From positions 62,001 through 126,000 of the forward strand of contig CANCER010000001.1 of NCBI GenBank assembly GCA_947375135.1: a stretch of 64,000 nt of DNA. Reading direction: 5' to 3'. Position numbers and translations under genes: made by a program. This DNA comes from Comamonadaceae bacterium. Lineage in GTDB: Bacteria > Pseudomonadota > Gammaproteobacteria > Burkholderiales > Burkholderiaceae_C. Positions 36,080-42,508 of this stretch are shown here, piece by piece (positions within the stretch are counted from its first letter, which is position 1; every line of letters begins with the position of its first letter). The notes beneath the pieces are model-generated. The model was not told the origin of the DNA, did no database searches, and saw nothing but the letters and a program-made list of their open reading frames with translations.

Positions 36080-36166
36080 CTATGTCCGCAACTCACGCAG
36101 CAATTCCGGCATCTGCTCCGCAGGCACCTGGCCAAAGACATCCCCAACCCGCTCGCGCGACACGGG
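36080..36166 (-). pseudogene. mazF/pemK C-terminal remnant
   Basis: Twenty-eight codons and a stop encode VSRERVGDVFGQVPAEQM followed by PELLRELRT, clearly the tail of a MazF-type toxin. The full-length MazF at 38748 shares RERVGDVFGQVPAEQM but differs on both sides, so this is a tail of a related, not identical, gene. It lies one base after the RES toxin stop, which implies that the rest of a mazEF locus was replaced by the RES/Xre module. Confidence 0.85.
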
Positions 36167-36167
36167 C

Positions 36168-36635
36168 TCACTTCAAGCGCAAGTCCGTTTCCAATGTCTC
36201 CGCAGCACCCAGCGAAACACGCTTGAAATCAGGGTGCAGGGGGTTGATCAAAAAGTTGAGTTCGGCTGGCACAACAGCACTCGGGACAGCCAGCACACAA
36301 CTGCGCATCTGTTGCAGCCACTCGCCACCCAAGAATTGCAAGGCTTCGCGACCCGCTTGGGTACGCCATTGGCTTGGCAAGGTATTGGGATCTAAGGTCT
36401 CCATGCTGACGGCATCCGTCAGATGGGCGGGAATCAACACATAGTGGGCGCGTAAAGGTTCATCCTGAACCAGCATCTCCAGCAGTGCCAAAGACCGGCT
36501 TTCAGCGGCATAGATTACCGATTGGCCAACCCGATTCCACCGGCCACCATAGAGCCTCGCTCCTTCGCCAGAGAATGCCTGATCGGCGAAACGACGGGTC
36601 GTGATGCGCCACACCGTACGCGTGACGCCCGCCAT
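36168..36635 (-). CDS. RES-domain toxin (NAD+-degrading)
   Basis: This 155-aa protein has the RES family core: an N-terminal VWRITTRRFADQAFSGEGA, then YGGRWNRVGQSVIYAAES, SLALLEMLVQ and a C-terminal NPLHPDFKRVSLG. Characterised members deplete NAD+ by phosphorolysis or hydrolysis. The Arg, Glu and Ser after which the fold is named are plausible within these motifs. Its ATG shares one base with the Xre antitoxin stop (TAATG), the standard order for the pair. Confidence 0.92.
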   Translation of the reverse strand: MAGVTRTVWRITTRRFADQAFSGEGARLYGGRWNRVGQSVIYAAESRSLALLEMLVQDEPLRAHYVLIPAHLTDAVSMETLDPNTLPSQWRTQAGREALQFLGGEWLQQMRSCVLAVPSAVVPAELNFLINPLHPDFKRVSLGAAETLETDLRLK

Positions 36636-37096
36636 TAAGCAAAGACGCCGTGTTCAATGCGCCCCAAAGTGCGCACAACGGCAACGGAACCCAACTCCGT
36701 ATCCAAGAGCGACAGCGGGCTGCTGCCGCCTAAAGCTGCGTTGGGTGTTTTTAGCCAAGAAAGGGCCGCGCCTTCGTCTTCAAACACCTCGACCGCGCGT
36801 TCAATCACTTGCGCCAAACGGACCATTTTTCCAGACTCATCGGCGTTCAGGAGGCCTTCTTTTTTGCGTCGCACCAGGGTTCGCTCAGGGATATCCAGCG
36901 CCCGTGAAAGTTCGGATTGGCCGATACCCATGACCCGCATAGCAGCATCAACAGACGCGGACGAAATGCCCTGGCGGACCAGCGCAATCCATTCGAGCAA
37001 AGAGTGAGGTAGTGTGCGCAACACCGATTCGCCACCCAGCACGGATGCGGCGGACAAGCCTGGTGTTGACTCCATTGCCAATGTGGCTGCATTCAT
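36635..37096 (-). CDS. Xre/MbcA/ParS-type antitoxin of the RES module
   Basis: This 153-aa protein has an Xre-like helix-turn-helix (GIGQSELSRALDIPERTLVRRKKEG) and a C-terminal DUF2384-type toxin-binding domain (VFEDEGAALSWLKTPNAALGGSSP as two abutting parts, then PLSLLDTELG). It should neutralise the RES toxin and repress its own promoter. The start at 37096 was chosen over one 11 codons upstream, which would place the ribosome site outside the leader. AAAGAGG lies 5-11 bp before this ATG. Confidence 0.9.
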   Translation of the reverse strand: MNAATLAMESTPGLSAASVLGGESVLRTLPHSLLEWIALVRQGISSASVDAAMRVMGIGQSELSRALDIPERTLVRRKKEGLLNADESGKMVRLAQVIERAVEVFEDEGAALSWLKTPNAALGGSSPLSLLDTELGSVAVVRTLGRIEHGVFA

Positions 37097-37122
37097 AAAG
37101 CACCTCTTTGAAAAACGGATGT

Positions 37123-37167
37123 ACGCCAAATGGCTTTTATTTTATGCAAAATTGGCGTTTTCCGCAA
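37123..37167 (-). promoter_or_regulatory. promoter and operator of the Xre-RES module
   Basis: On the - strand a -35 box TTGCGG (37162-37167) and a -10 box TAAAAT (37139-37144) are separated by exactly 17 bp. The inverted repeat ACGCCAA/TTGGCGT (37123-37129 and 37152-37158) brackets the -10 box. This is a typical layout for antitoxin autorepression. Confidence 0.7.
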
Positions 37168-37174
37168 GTGTCGG

Positions 37175-37350
37175 GCAAGGAACCAAGGCGCAGCCTGTTC
37201 AACATTCGCCGCATCGTGGTTTACTGTGTCGACAAAATAAGAAAACGTAGACACGTTCTTCGCACATGTCGATGGCATCAACATGTGCTGGTTCACCCCC
37301 TACGCCTGAAGAGGGTGCGCTCGTACACGCCCTCACACCAGCCGGATGCG
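37175..37350. repeat. 176-bp direct repeat, copy A
   Basis: This segment recurs exactly 2200 bp downstream at 39375-39550 with only four mismatches by eye. It includes the last codons of an hsdS gene (IRLV and stop on the - strand, at 37333-37350) and about 158 bp of noncoding sequence carrying a 27-bp palindrome. In both places it lies just upstream of a toxin-antitoxin promoter. Near-identity suggests a recent duplication or gene conversion. Confidence 0.93.
37262..37288. repeat. 27-bp near-perfect palindrome in repeat copy A
   Basis: The 13-base arm GCACATGTCGATG is followed by a central G and an arm complementary at 12 of 13 positions. It could form a hairpin in RNA or be a protein-binding site. 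The same palindrome is present in copy B at 39462-39488. No T-run follows, so it does not look like a terminator. Confidence 0.75.
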
Positions 37351-37416
37351 CCGGGTCAGTAGCTCCTGCATCATCCCCTGCGTGAGGGCGCGGGTCTTGT
37401 CGCGGCGGGCTTCCCA
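37333..37416 (-). pseudogene. hsdS 3'-end fragment
   Basis: Twenty-seven codons encode EARRDKTRALTQGMMQELL and then TRRIRLV with a stop. The intact HsdS at 41221 ends EARRDKTRALKQGMMQELL and TGRIRLV. The fragment is therefore the conserved C-terminal helix of a second specificity subunit. Upstream coding is lost; within 50 bp lies the beginning of an hsdR-like gene. Confidence 0.9.
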
Positions 37417-37461
37417 GGCGCTGTAATCCAAAAGTTACCGGGTACTTGACTGGCGCAGCGA

Positions 37462-37497
37462 GACGGCGCGCTTTTCGATCTGGACGACTATGCTCAC
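37462..37497 (-). pseudogene. hsdR 5'-end fragment
   Basis: A GTG start and about a dozen codons read VSIVVQIEKRA, matching the N-terminus of the intact HsdR (MSTVGQIEKRT), with most of the DNA identical. The GTG overlaps the stop of the AlbA-type pseudogene (GTGA), so an hsdR once followed that gene directly. The remainder has been deleted up to the hsdS tail at 37416. Confidence 0.75.
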
Positions 37498-38673
37498 CCC
37501 AACACCTCCCAGCGACCACCTTTTTGCGGTCCGATATGGCGGATGCAACCCGCCTCGCGAAGTGCTTTCAAATGCTTTTCGACGCCGCTGGTAGATGCCA
37601 TGCCAAGCACCGTTGCCAGTGCCGCCGTTGTGATCTGCGGATCGCTGCGCATCGCCAAGACAATGCGCAAGCGCGTGGCAGCTACTTTTTCACCCCACTT
37701 TTCACCCCACTCCGGCACAGGTACATGCGCATTCGCTGCTTCACCTGCAAACCCCGGCAGCACATTCGCCACTCTTTCGCCCAAGGCGGCTTTCAGATGC
37801 AGCGGATTGGCCTTGAAGGTCAGCATCAGCCCCGACATGCTAGTGTCAAAAATGGGTGCAGGCACATCGTGGTTTGTGCATTCCCGGCGTATCTTCTCGA
37901 TGCCGCGGCCCCAGGACTCCACATACCCGGCGCGGAAAAATGCCGAGGCCAGCAAGGGATTGAAAGGCTTGGACGGGTGCTTGCCCATCAGTTTTTCCAG
38001 CGTCCAGCGCTCGGGCAACTCGCCCGCGTTCCACAAAACGATTTGATGCTCATAGACGCTGATCTGAATTGGGATGCCGCTGCTGTAGTCCTTGTGCATC
38101 ACCGCGTTGAGCAAGGCCTCGCGCAAGGCGGCCATGGGAAACAAAAAAGTCTCCAGTCGTTGCAAGCCCTCGTAGCTGATATAGGCCTTCAGGTACTTGG
38201 TGCGCAGGGTCTCCAGCGTCTTTTCCACCTGCGAAAACAAATCGCCGTGGATTTCGTCCTGGTAGCGCAAATCGTCATCGGTGATGAAAAACCCCAGCTT
38301 GATAAACGCCCCCGGCACAAACCTTTCGGGGTCTTTGCCAAACAACAAGGCGGTGGCCCGCTTCAGGTGCTCACCATCGTCCAGTTGCAAGCTGGCAAGC
38401 AACGCGTTGTCGCTGTCGGCCAACACCAGCTCATCCACGCGACCACTCTTGGCCGCCTTGTCCCTGAACCATTGCAGGGCAGCGGCGTTGCAGTCTTTGT
38501 GCGTCAGGCAAGTCTTCCAACAGTTTTGCCGCGTCCGTCACGCCAACCGCCACGCCCCGGTCATCGCGCCCGATCACCAGCGTGCCCCCTTCGGCATTGG
38601 CAAAGCCGCAAATCCACTTCAGGTATTCATCCCGCCAGGATTGCTTTCACTCGATGTTCTGGCTTTCTTTCAT
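37494..38673 (-). pseudogene. AlbA_2/Schlafen-type ATP-binding protein, disrupted
   Basis: From the ATG at 38673 the protein begins MKESQNIE, then a TGA at 38647-38649 replaces the Trp expected in the EWKQS motif of this family. KQSWRDEYLKWICGFANAEG and TLVIGRDDRGVAVGVTD follow (AlbA_2 domain). The frame breaks near 38515 after KLLEDL, with perhaps 90 residues missing. A long open stretch (37494-38438) keeps the C-terminal ATPase-like part (FPMAALREALLNAVMHKDY, GRGIEKIRREC) and a helix-turn-helix end. Family members accompany type I restriction systems. Confidence 0.88.
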
Positions 38674-38747
38674 GGGATGCCTGAGTGTTTTGGTTTGAAT
38701 GAAGTATCTCCTGCTTGAGGGCACGGGTTGCCTCGATAACGTCCCTG

Positions 38748-39071
38748 TTAAATCACCCCAAGAAACACAGCGAGTGAGCGACTGACTTCCAGCATCTGCT
38801 CTGCGGGCACCTGACCAAAGACATCGCCAACCCGCTCGCGCGGCACGGACTGCGGCTTGTCCACCATGATGTCCGACGTCTTTTGCAGGCCATTGGCTGC
38901 ACTGGGCTCGATACGAATCCGAAACAGGGGTGCCTCGCGTAACTCACTGGTGACCGGCAGAATGGTTACCGACGGGTGTGCATCAAACAGGTCGGACTGA
39001 ACAACCAGCGCTGGCCTTGGCTTGCCGTAGTCGCCTTGCAAAGCGATGGTGACCAAGTCGCCGCGTTTCAT
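38748..39071 (-). CDS. MazF/PemK-like endoribonuclease toxin
   Basis: This 107-aa protein starts MKRGDLVTIALQGDYGKPRP, with ALVVQSDLFDAHPSVTILPVTS next, the PemK/MazF barrel pattern, and ends after RERVGDVFGQVPAEQM. Family members cut mRNA or tRNA at specific sequences. Its ATG overlaps the antitoxin stop as ATGA. A second, partial MazF tail occurs at 36080. It is intact, so the module should be functional. Confidence 0.92.
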   Translation of the reverse strand: MKRGDLVTIALQGDYGKPRPALVVQSDLFDAHPSVTILPVTSELREAPLFRIRIEPSAANGLQKTSDIMVDKPQSVPRERVGDVFGQVPAEQMLEVSRSLAVFLGVI

Positions 39072-39280
39072 TTCCATCCCGCTGTGTCGGCAACGGCTTG
39101 CGCCCAATTTTGGGCATCCACTTCATGCGGATCGTTTGCAAGCAAAAGCGACTGGCGCTTGCACTCCAGGGCGAACCCCTCGCGCTTTGTGTCTGGAACC
39201 CAGATTTGCACCAGCCGCATGCCAGCAGCACGCAAACTGTCTCTGTGCTTTTGAACCCGCTGACTGGTGGGGACGCCCAT
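39068..39280 (-). CDS. MazE-like antitoxin (DUF3018 family)
   Basis: This 70-aa protein begins MGVPTSQRVQKHRDSLRAAG and has the DUF3018 segment MRLVQIWVPDTKREGFALEC, followed by a short acidic C-terminus. DUF3018 proteins are antitoxins of MazF-type toxins. The stop overlaps the mazF start by 4 bases. A 17-bp-spaced promoter lies 27 bp upstream, and repeat copy B starts about 95 bp upstream. Confidence 0.88.
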   Translation of the reverse strand: MGVPTSQRVQKHRDSLRAAGMRLVQIWVPDTKREGFALECKRQSLLLANDPHEVDAQNWAQAVADTAGWK

Positions 39281-39306
39281 GGCTAGCTCCGTTTGTTACT
39301 GGCGAC

Positions 39307-39335
39307 ATCTTAATCAACCGTTTCATGTAACGCAA
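39307..39335 (-). promoter_or_regulatory. candidate sigma-70 promoter of the mazE-like/mazF module
   Basis: On the - strand TTGCGT (39330-39335) and TAAGAT (39307-39312) are spaced by 17 bp. The -10 box lies 27 bp before the antitoxin ATG. The layout parallels the Xre-RES promoter at 37139-37167. Confidence 0.6.
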
Positions 39336-39374
39336 CCGCACGCTTTGTCCATGTCGGGCAAGGGGCTGTCGGGA

Positions 39375-39550
39375 GCAAGGAACCAAGGCGCAGCCTGTTC
39401 AACATTCGCCGCATCGTGGTTTACTGTGTCGACAAAATAAGAAAACGTAGACAGGTTCTTCGCACATGTCGATGGCATCAACATGTGCTGGTTCACCCCC
39501 TACGCCTGAAGCGAGTGCGCTCGTACACGCCATCACACCAGCCGGATGCG
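39375..39550. repeat. 176-bp direct repeat, copy B
   Basis: This is the second copy of the repeat at 37175-37350, in the same orientation and 2200 bp away. It retains only the last 18 bp of hsdS coding sequence (39533-39550), then passes abruptly into the tail of the Toprim-type pseudogene. Copy A extends further into hsdS, so the two copies have different right-hand junctions. Confidence 0.93.
39462..39488. repeat. 27-bp near-perfect palindrome in repeat copy B
   Basis: The sequence is identical to that at 37262-37288, including the single mismatch between the arms. Conservation of both copies is expected from the recent repeat and does not by itself prove function. Confidence 0.75.
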
Positions 39551-39582
39551 TCCGGTAAGGGGCCGTCATCCAAACCCGGTAT

Positions 39583-39850
39583 TTAAGGCAGAACCGCAAG
39601 AACCCCCTGCTCAAAAGCAGCAGCCTGGCTGCACAGCGCTTTCACATCGGCCCAATGGCTAGTGATGTTGGAGGCGTGCTGTAGATACTGCGATCGCGAT
39701 TTGGCCTTCACACGCTGGGCTTTCGGCAGGGTCTGCAAACCCACGCAAGGTCAGAATAAAGGAACGTTGCAGAATGGCCTTCAATGCCGCCTCAATCAGC
39801 ACTAAGTCCGTTGGCCCCTCTGCCACCAGCGCAATGCGAGGGTCAGACAT
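39583..39850 (-). pseudogene. Toprim-like partner of the adjacent ATPase, internally deleted
   Basis: The first 35 codons read MSDPRIALVAEGPTDLVLIE, where VAEGPTD fits the first acidic motif of Toprim nucleases, and continue AALKAILQRSFILTL. After a frame break near 39745 another frame gives LPKAQRVKAKSRSQYLQHA and HWADVKALCSQAAAFEQGV before a stop, consistent with the C-terminal end of the same protein. The central part with the DxD motif is missing. The ATG overlaps the ATPase stop, so the two were a coupled pair. The gene is dead. Confidence 0.75.
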
Positions 39851-41075
39851 TGGGCACCGCTCCAAGATGCCCCATCAGCCACAGTCTGGACAGAGGGTAT
39901 TCCTTGTTCAAATTAGCCAATTGGTGACTCAGCTCCAAGCGGCGCACACAGGTTAGCCCGTTGCTGTTGCGCTCCACGGCAAACAGGCGAACCTCCGGGT
40001 CGCTCAAATCCAGACCATCCAACACGGCTGGGTTGTGGGCGGTAAAAAGTAACTGCCTATTTTGTCCGCTACTCTTTAGCCAGCCAGAAAGGCGCGCAGT
40101 CAGCTTGGTAAGCAAGCGGGGATTTAAGGCCTGGTCCAGGTTGTCAATAGCGAAGAGATTGGGTGCCTGGGGCAGCAGGCACAACACCGCGCAAAAAATC
40201 ACGTACAGCGCACCTTCGCTGGCGTCGTATGCCGTCAACTCGTTGCGGCTCTTGTCCATGAATCGGTCCGTAAATTTCAGCATCAGCTTGGTACGGGCCA
40301 CCTTGGGCGACAGCAAATTTGCCCCATAGCTTGTGGTTTGAATGTCATTCACCCAGTCGATCAGCTCCAGCACTTCATCTATCACGCCGCTGTCTTCTTC
40401 CGAATAGCGCCTCTGCAGTTCGGCAAAGCCCTCCGCCAACTGCCCGCCACTCAGGCCCACCGGCGCACGGGACTGTGCGTCCGGTACCGTGCCTCGCAGG
40501 GTGGGTGTGTTGGGGCAGTAGATGGCATAGTTTTGAAGGCACTGCATGAGCTTCGCAGCAGTGTTGTCAGGTGCCACGTCGACCAACTGCAAAGCGGCCA
40601 AACCCGCCTGCGGGTTGAGGTTCTTTTTATTGCGCACTCCGTCCGAAACAATTTCCTGCTGGCCGTCGCTTAAGAACTCGGTTTTATAGGACCATGCAGG
40701 TTCGGGCGAATCAAGGGGATTCAGCAGAGATACCCGGTAGCACGCGCCGTTGTCACCCGTGGCTCCCACACCAATGTGGGCCGGAGTACGCTCTGAGGCA
40801 AATGAGCTTTTGTACAAGCGTGGCAAGCCCGCGCGCACGCCCCGCCGAATCAAGGCCTCGTCATCGACCACACCATTGGCGGCTGCCCCCAGGACCCCAA
40901 TGGCTTCCAGCACATTGCTTTTCCCAACACCATTGGCACCGATAAAGCAGTTAACCCGCCCCAGCTCCAGGGTTTCTGAGTGAACGGATTTGAAGCCGTC
41001 AATGTGTATGGAGCGGATCAGAAGGGTTTCAGTGTGAACGGTTTTAAAGCCGTCGCTTTGGGTGGTGCGGGTCAT
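39843..41075 (-). CDS. RecF/SMC-like AAA ATPase (AAA_15/AAA_21), probable defence ATPase
   Basis: This 410-aa protein has Walker A CFIGANGVGKSNVLEAIG near residue 47, an ABC-like signature VGLSGGQLAEGF near residue 207 and a Walker B region LFAIDNLDQALNP, in which Asn follows the Asp instead of the usual Glu. The D-loop and H-loop segment is LLFTAHNPAVLDGL. Such ATPases are often paired with a Toprim nuclease in antiphage systems, and here the partner gene overlapping its end is broken. The N-terminus carries an 18-residue tandem duplication. Confidence 0.88.
   Translation of the reverse strand: MTRTTQSDGFKTVHTETLLIRSIHIDGFKSVHSETLELGRVNCFIGANGVGKSNVLEAIGVLGAAANGVVDDEALIRRGVRAGLPRLYKSSFASERTPAHIGVGATGDNGACYRVSLLNPLDSPEPAWSYKTEFLSDGQQEIVSDGVRNKKNLNPQAGLAALQLVDVAPDNTAAKLMQCLQNYAIYCPNTPTLRGTVPDAQSRAPVGLSGGQLAEGFAELQRRYSEEDSGVIDEVLELIDWVNDIQTTSYGANLLSPKVARTKLMLKFTDRFMDKSRNELTAYDASEGALYVIFCAVLCLLPQAPNLFAIDNLDQALNPRLLTKLTARLSGWLKSSGQNRQLLFTAHNPAVLDGLDLSDPEVRLFAVERNSNGLTCVRRLELSHQLANLNKEYPLSRLWLMGHLGAVPNV
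40971..41054. repeat. 54-bp-period tandem duplication at the start of the ATPase gene
   Basis: Two 30-bp copies (40971-41000 and 41025-41054) match at 26 positions and are 54 bp apart, in frame. The protein therefore contains GFKTVHTETL and GFKSVHSETL eighteen residues apart. The first copy adds an extension before the normal first strand of the ATPase. Confidence 0.85.
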
Positions 41076-41220
41076 GTTGAAATACCTTCGGTTGGGTTGG
41101 CTTCATTGGCTCCAAAGCAAATTTGGCCAGCAAGCAAGCTTGCATCAGGGCTTGTATCTTGGCATATTTGCATGCAGCAACGGCATCTGGTCACTTGACG
41201 GCGGTCGCAATCTGCATTCC

Positions 41221-42468
41221 TCACACCAGCCGAATCCGCCCGGTCAGCAGCTCCTGCATCATCCCCTGCTTGAGGGCGCGGGTCTTGTCGCGGCGGGCTT
41301 CCAGGGCGGTGAGTTCGGCGTCCATGTCGGAGAGGACGGTGGCGATGGCGGTTTGCTCGGCGATGTCTGGCGCCGGAAAGGTGAACTTTTTCATGTCCGA
41401 GCCGTACAGGTGAAATACCGTTGACCCACTGACAAGTTGAAGAACCTGGGCCTCTTCGCGGCGTATCACATAGCTCAGAAATGAGCCGTAGACGCGCTTT
41501 CGATCTGACCTGATAACAAGTATGTCGCCACCAAGAACCACCCCATCAATTTGGACGCAGCTTGCTTTAGCCAATCCTCTCGGGGTGACATCCGATGTGG
41601 GCATCAACACATCATTTGCTACTGACCGAAACGAATCTTGTGAATCGTTAGTGCGGCTGATAATTGCCCCGATTGTCTCTTGGTACTTTGTAAACAACTC
41701 GCCGTAATGAATGCAGGGTTCGGTGCCAGACAGCGTCAGCGAGCTTTTTGGTAGACCCTTGCCTTTATGAAAGTTCGCGACATCTCCCAATCGTTTTAGT
41801 TCCCACTCCCCACCAAACCCCGGCAGGCGGGTCTGGCCGGTGAGGAGTTGCTGCATGGCGGCCTGTTTGAGGTCGCGCTTCTTGGCGATCAACGCATCCA
41901 GCTTGGACAGCAGGGCATCCACATCCGACAGGGCGGTGGCGATGGCGCGTTGTTCTGGAAGCGGTGCCGTCGGGAATTTCAGCTTATTTATTTTCGCCAA
42001 AGTCAATCGCGTGATTGCGTTGCCTGACATTGCTTCTTTGATTTGGCGTTGGCCAGATTCCGAAAGAATCTGTTGAAGAAAGTAGTTGCCAATGTGCAGT
42101 TCTTTGTTGAATCTTAAAAATGCAACACTAGAGAGAAGACTAAATTGCTCGTCTAAATCATTGAGGGCAGCATTTCCAGTATTTGCACCATCTTTAGTTA
42201 GAAGTACGTCATCGCGCCTGACGTCGCAGCGTTTGTAAATGGCTTCATGCTGAGCGGCGTCTATCCGTTCGGCGGTCGACACATCAAAATATCCGAATTT
42301 GATGTTCTTGGATGTGACGTACAGAAAATCATTGCCACGTATCGTTGGTGAGAAATGCGTACCGTCTTGAATTTTTGTGCAGAGCTCCTTGCAGGCCTTT
42401 ACTTCCCAATCCTCCGGTATCACCCCCACCTCCGTCTGCTTGTACCCCGCCCGCACCGCCGCGCTCAT
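41221..42468 (-). CDS. hsdS: type I restriction enzyme specificity subunit HsdS
   Basis: This 415-aa protein has two target-recognition domains, each closed by a long helix. The first helix is preceded by LPEQRAIATALSDVDALLSK and the second by AEQTAIATVLSDMDAELTAL. The second half opens GEWELKRLGDVANFHKGKG. It directs HsdM and HsdR to a bipartite DNA sequence. It follows hsdM by 40 bp. Its C-terminal end is copied in fragments at 37333 and 39533. Confidence 0.95.
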   Translation of the reverse strand: MSAAVRAGYKQTEVGVIPEDWEVKACKELCTKIQDGTHFSPTIRGNDFLYVTSKNIKFGYFDVSTAERIDAAQHEAIYKRCDVRRDDVLLTKDGANTGNAALNDLDEQFSLLSSVAFLRFNKELHIGNYFLQQILSESGQRQIKEAMSGNAITRLTLAKINKLKFPTAPLPEQRAIATALSDVDALLSKLDALIAKKRDLKQAAMQQLLTGQTRLPGFGGEWELKRLGDVANFHKGKGLPKSSLTLSGTEPCIHYGELFTKYQETIGAIISRTNDSQDSFRSVANDVLMPTSDVTPRGLAKASCVQIDGVVLGGDILVIRSDRKRVYGSFLSYVIRREEAQVLQLVSGSTVFHLYGSDMKKFTFPAPDIAEQTAIATVLSDMDAELTALEARRDKTRALKQGMMQELLTGRIRLV

Positions 42469-42508
42469 ACCGCAAGCCCGGTCATATCACCACCCGCGCC
42501 CAGGAGAT

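Noticed and set aside
39399..39614. 71-codon frame within repeat copy B as a small protein gene
   Set aside because: The frame is not maintained outside the repeat or in copy A, and it covers the hsdS tail in another frame.
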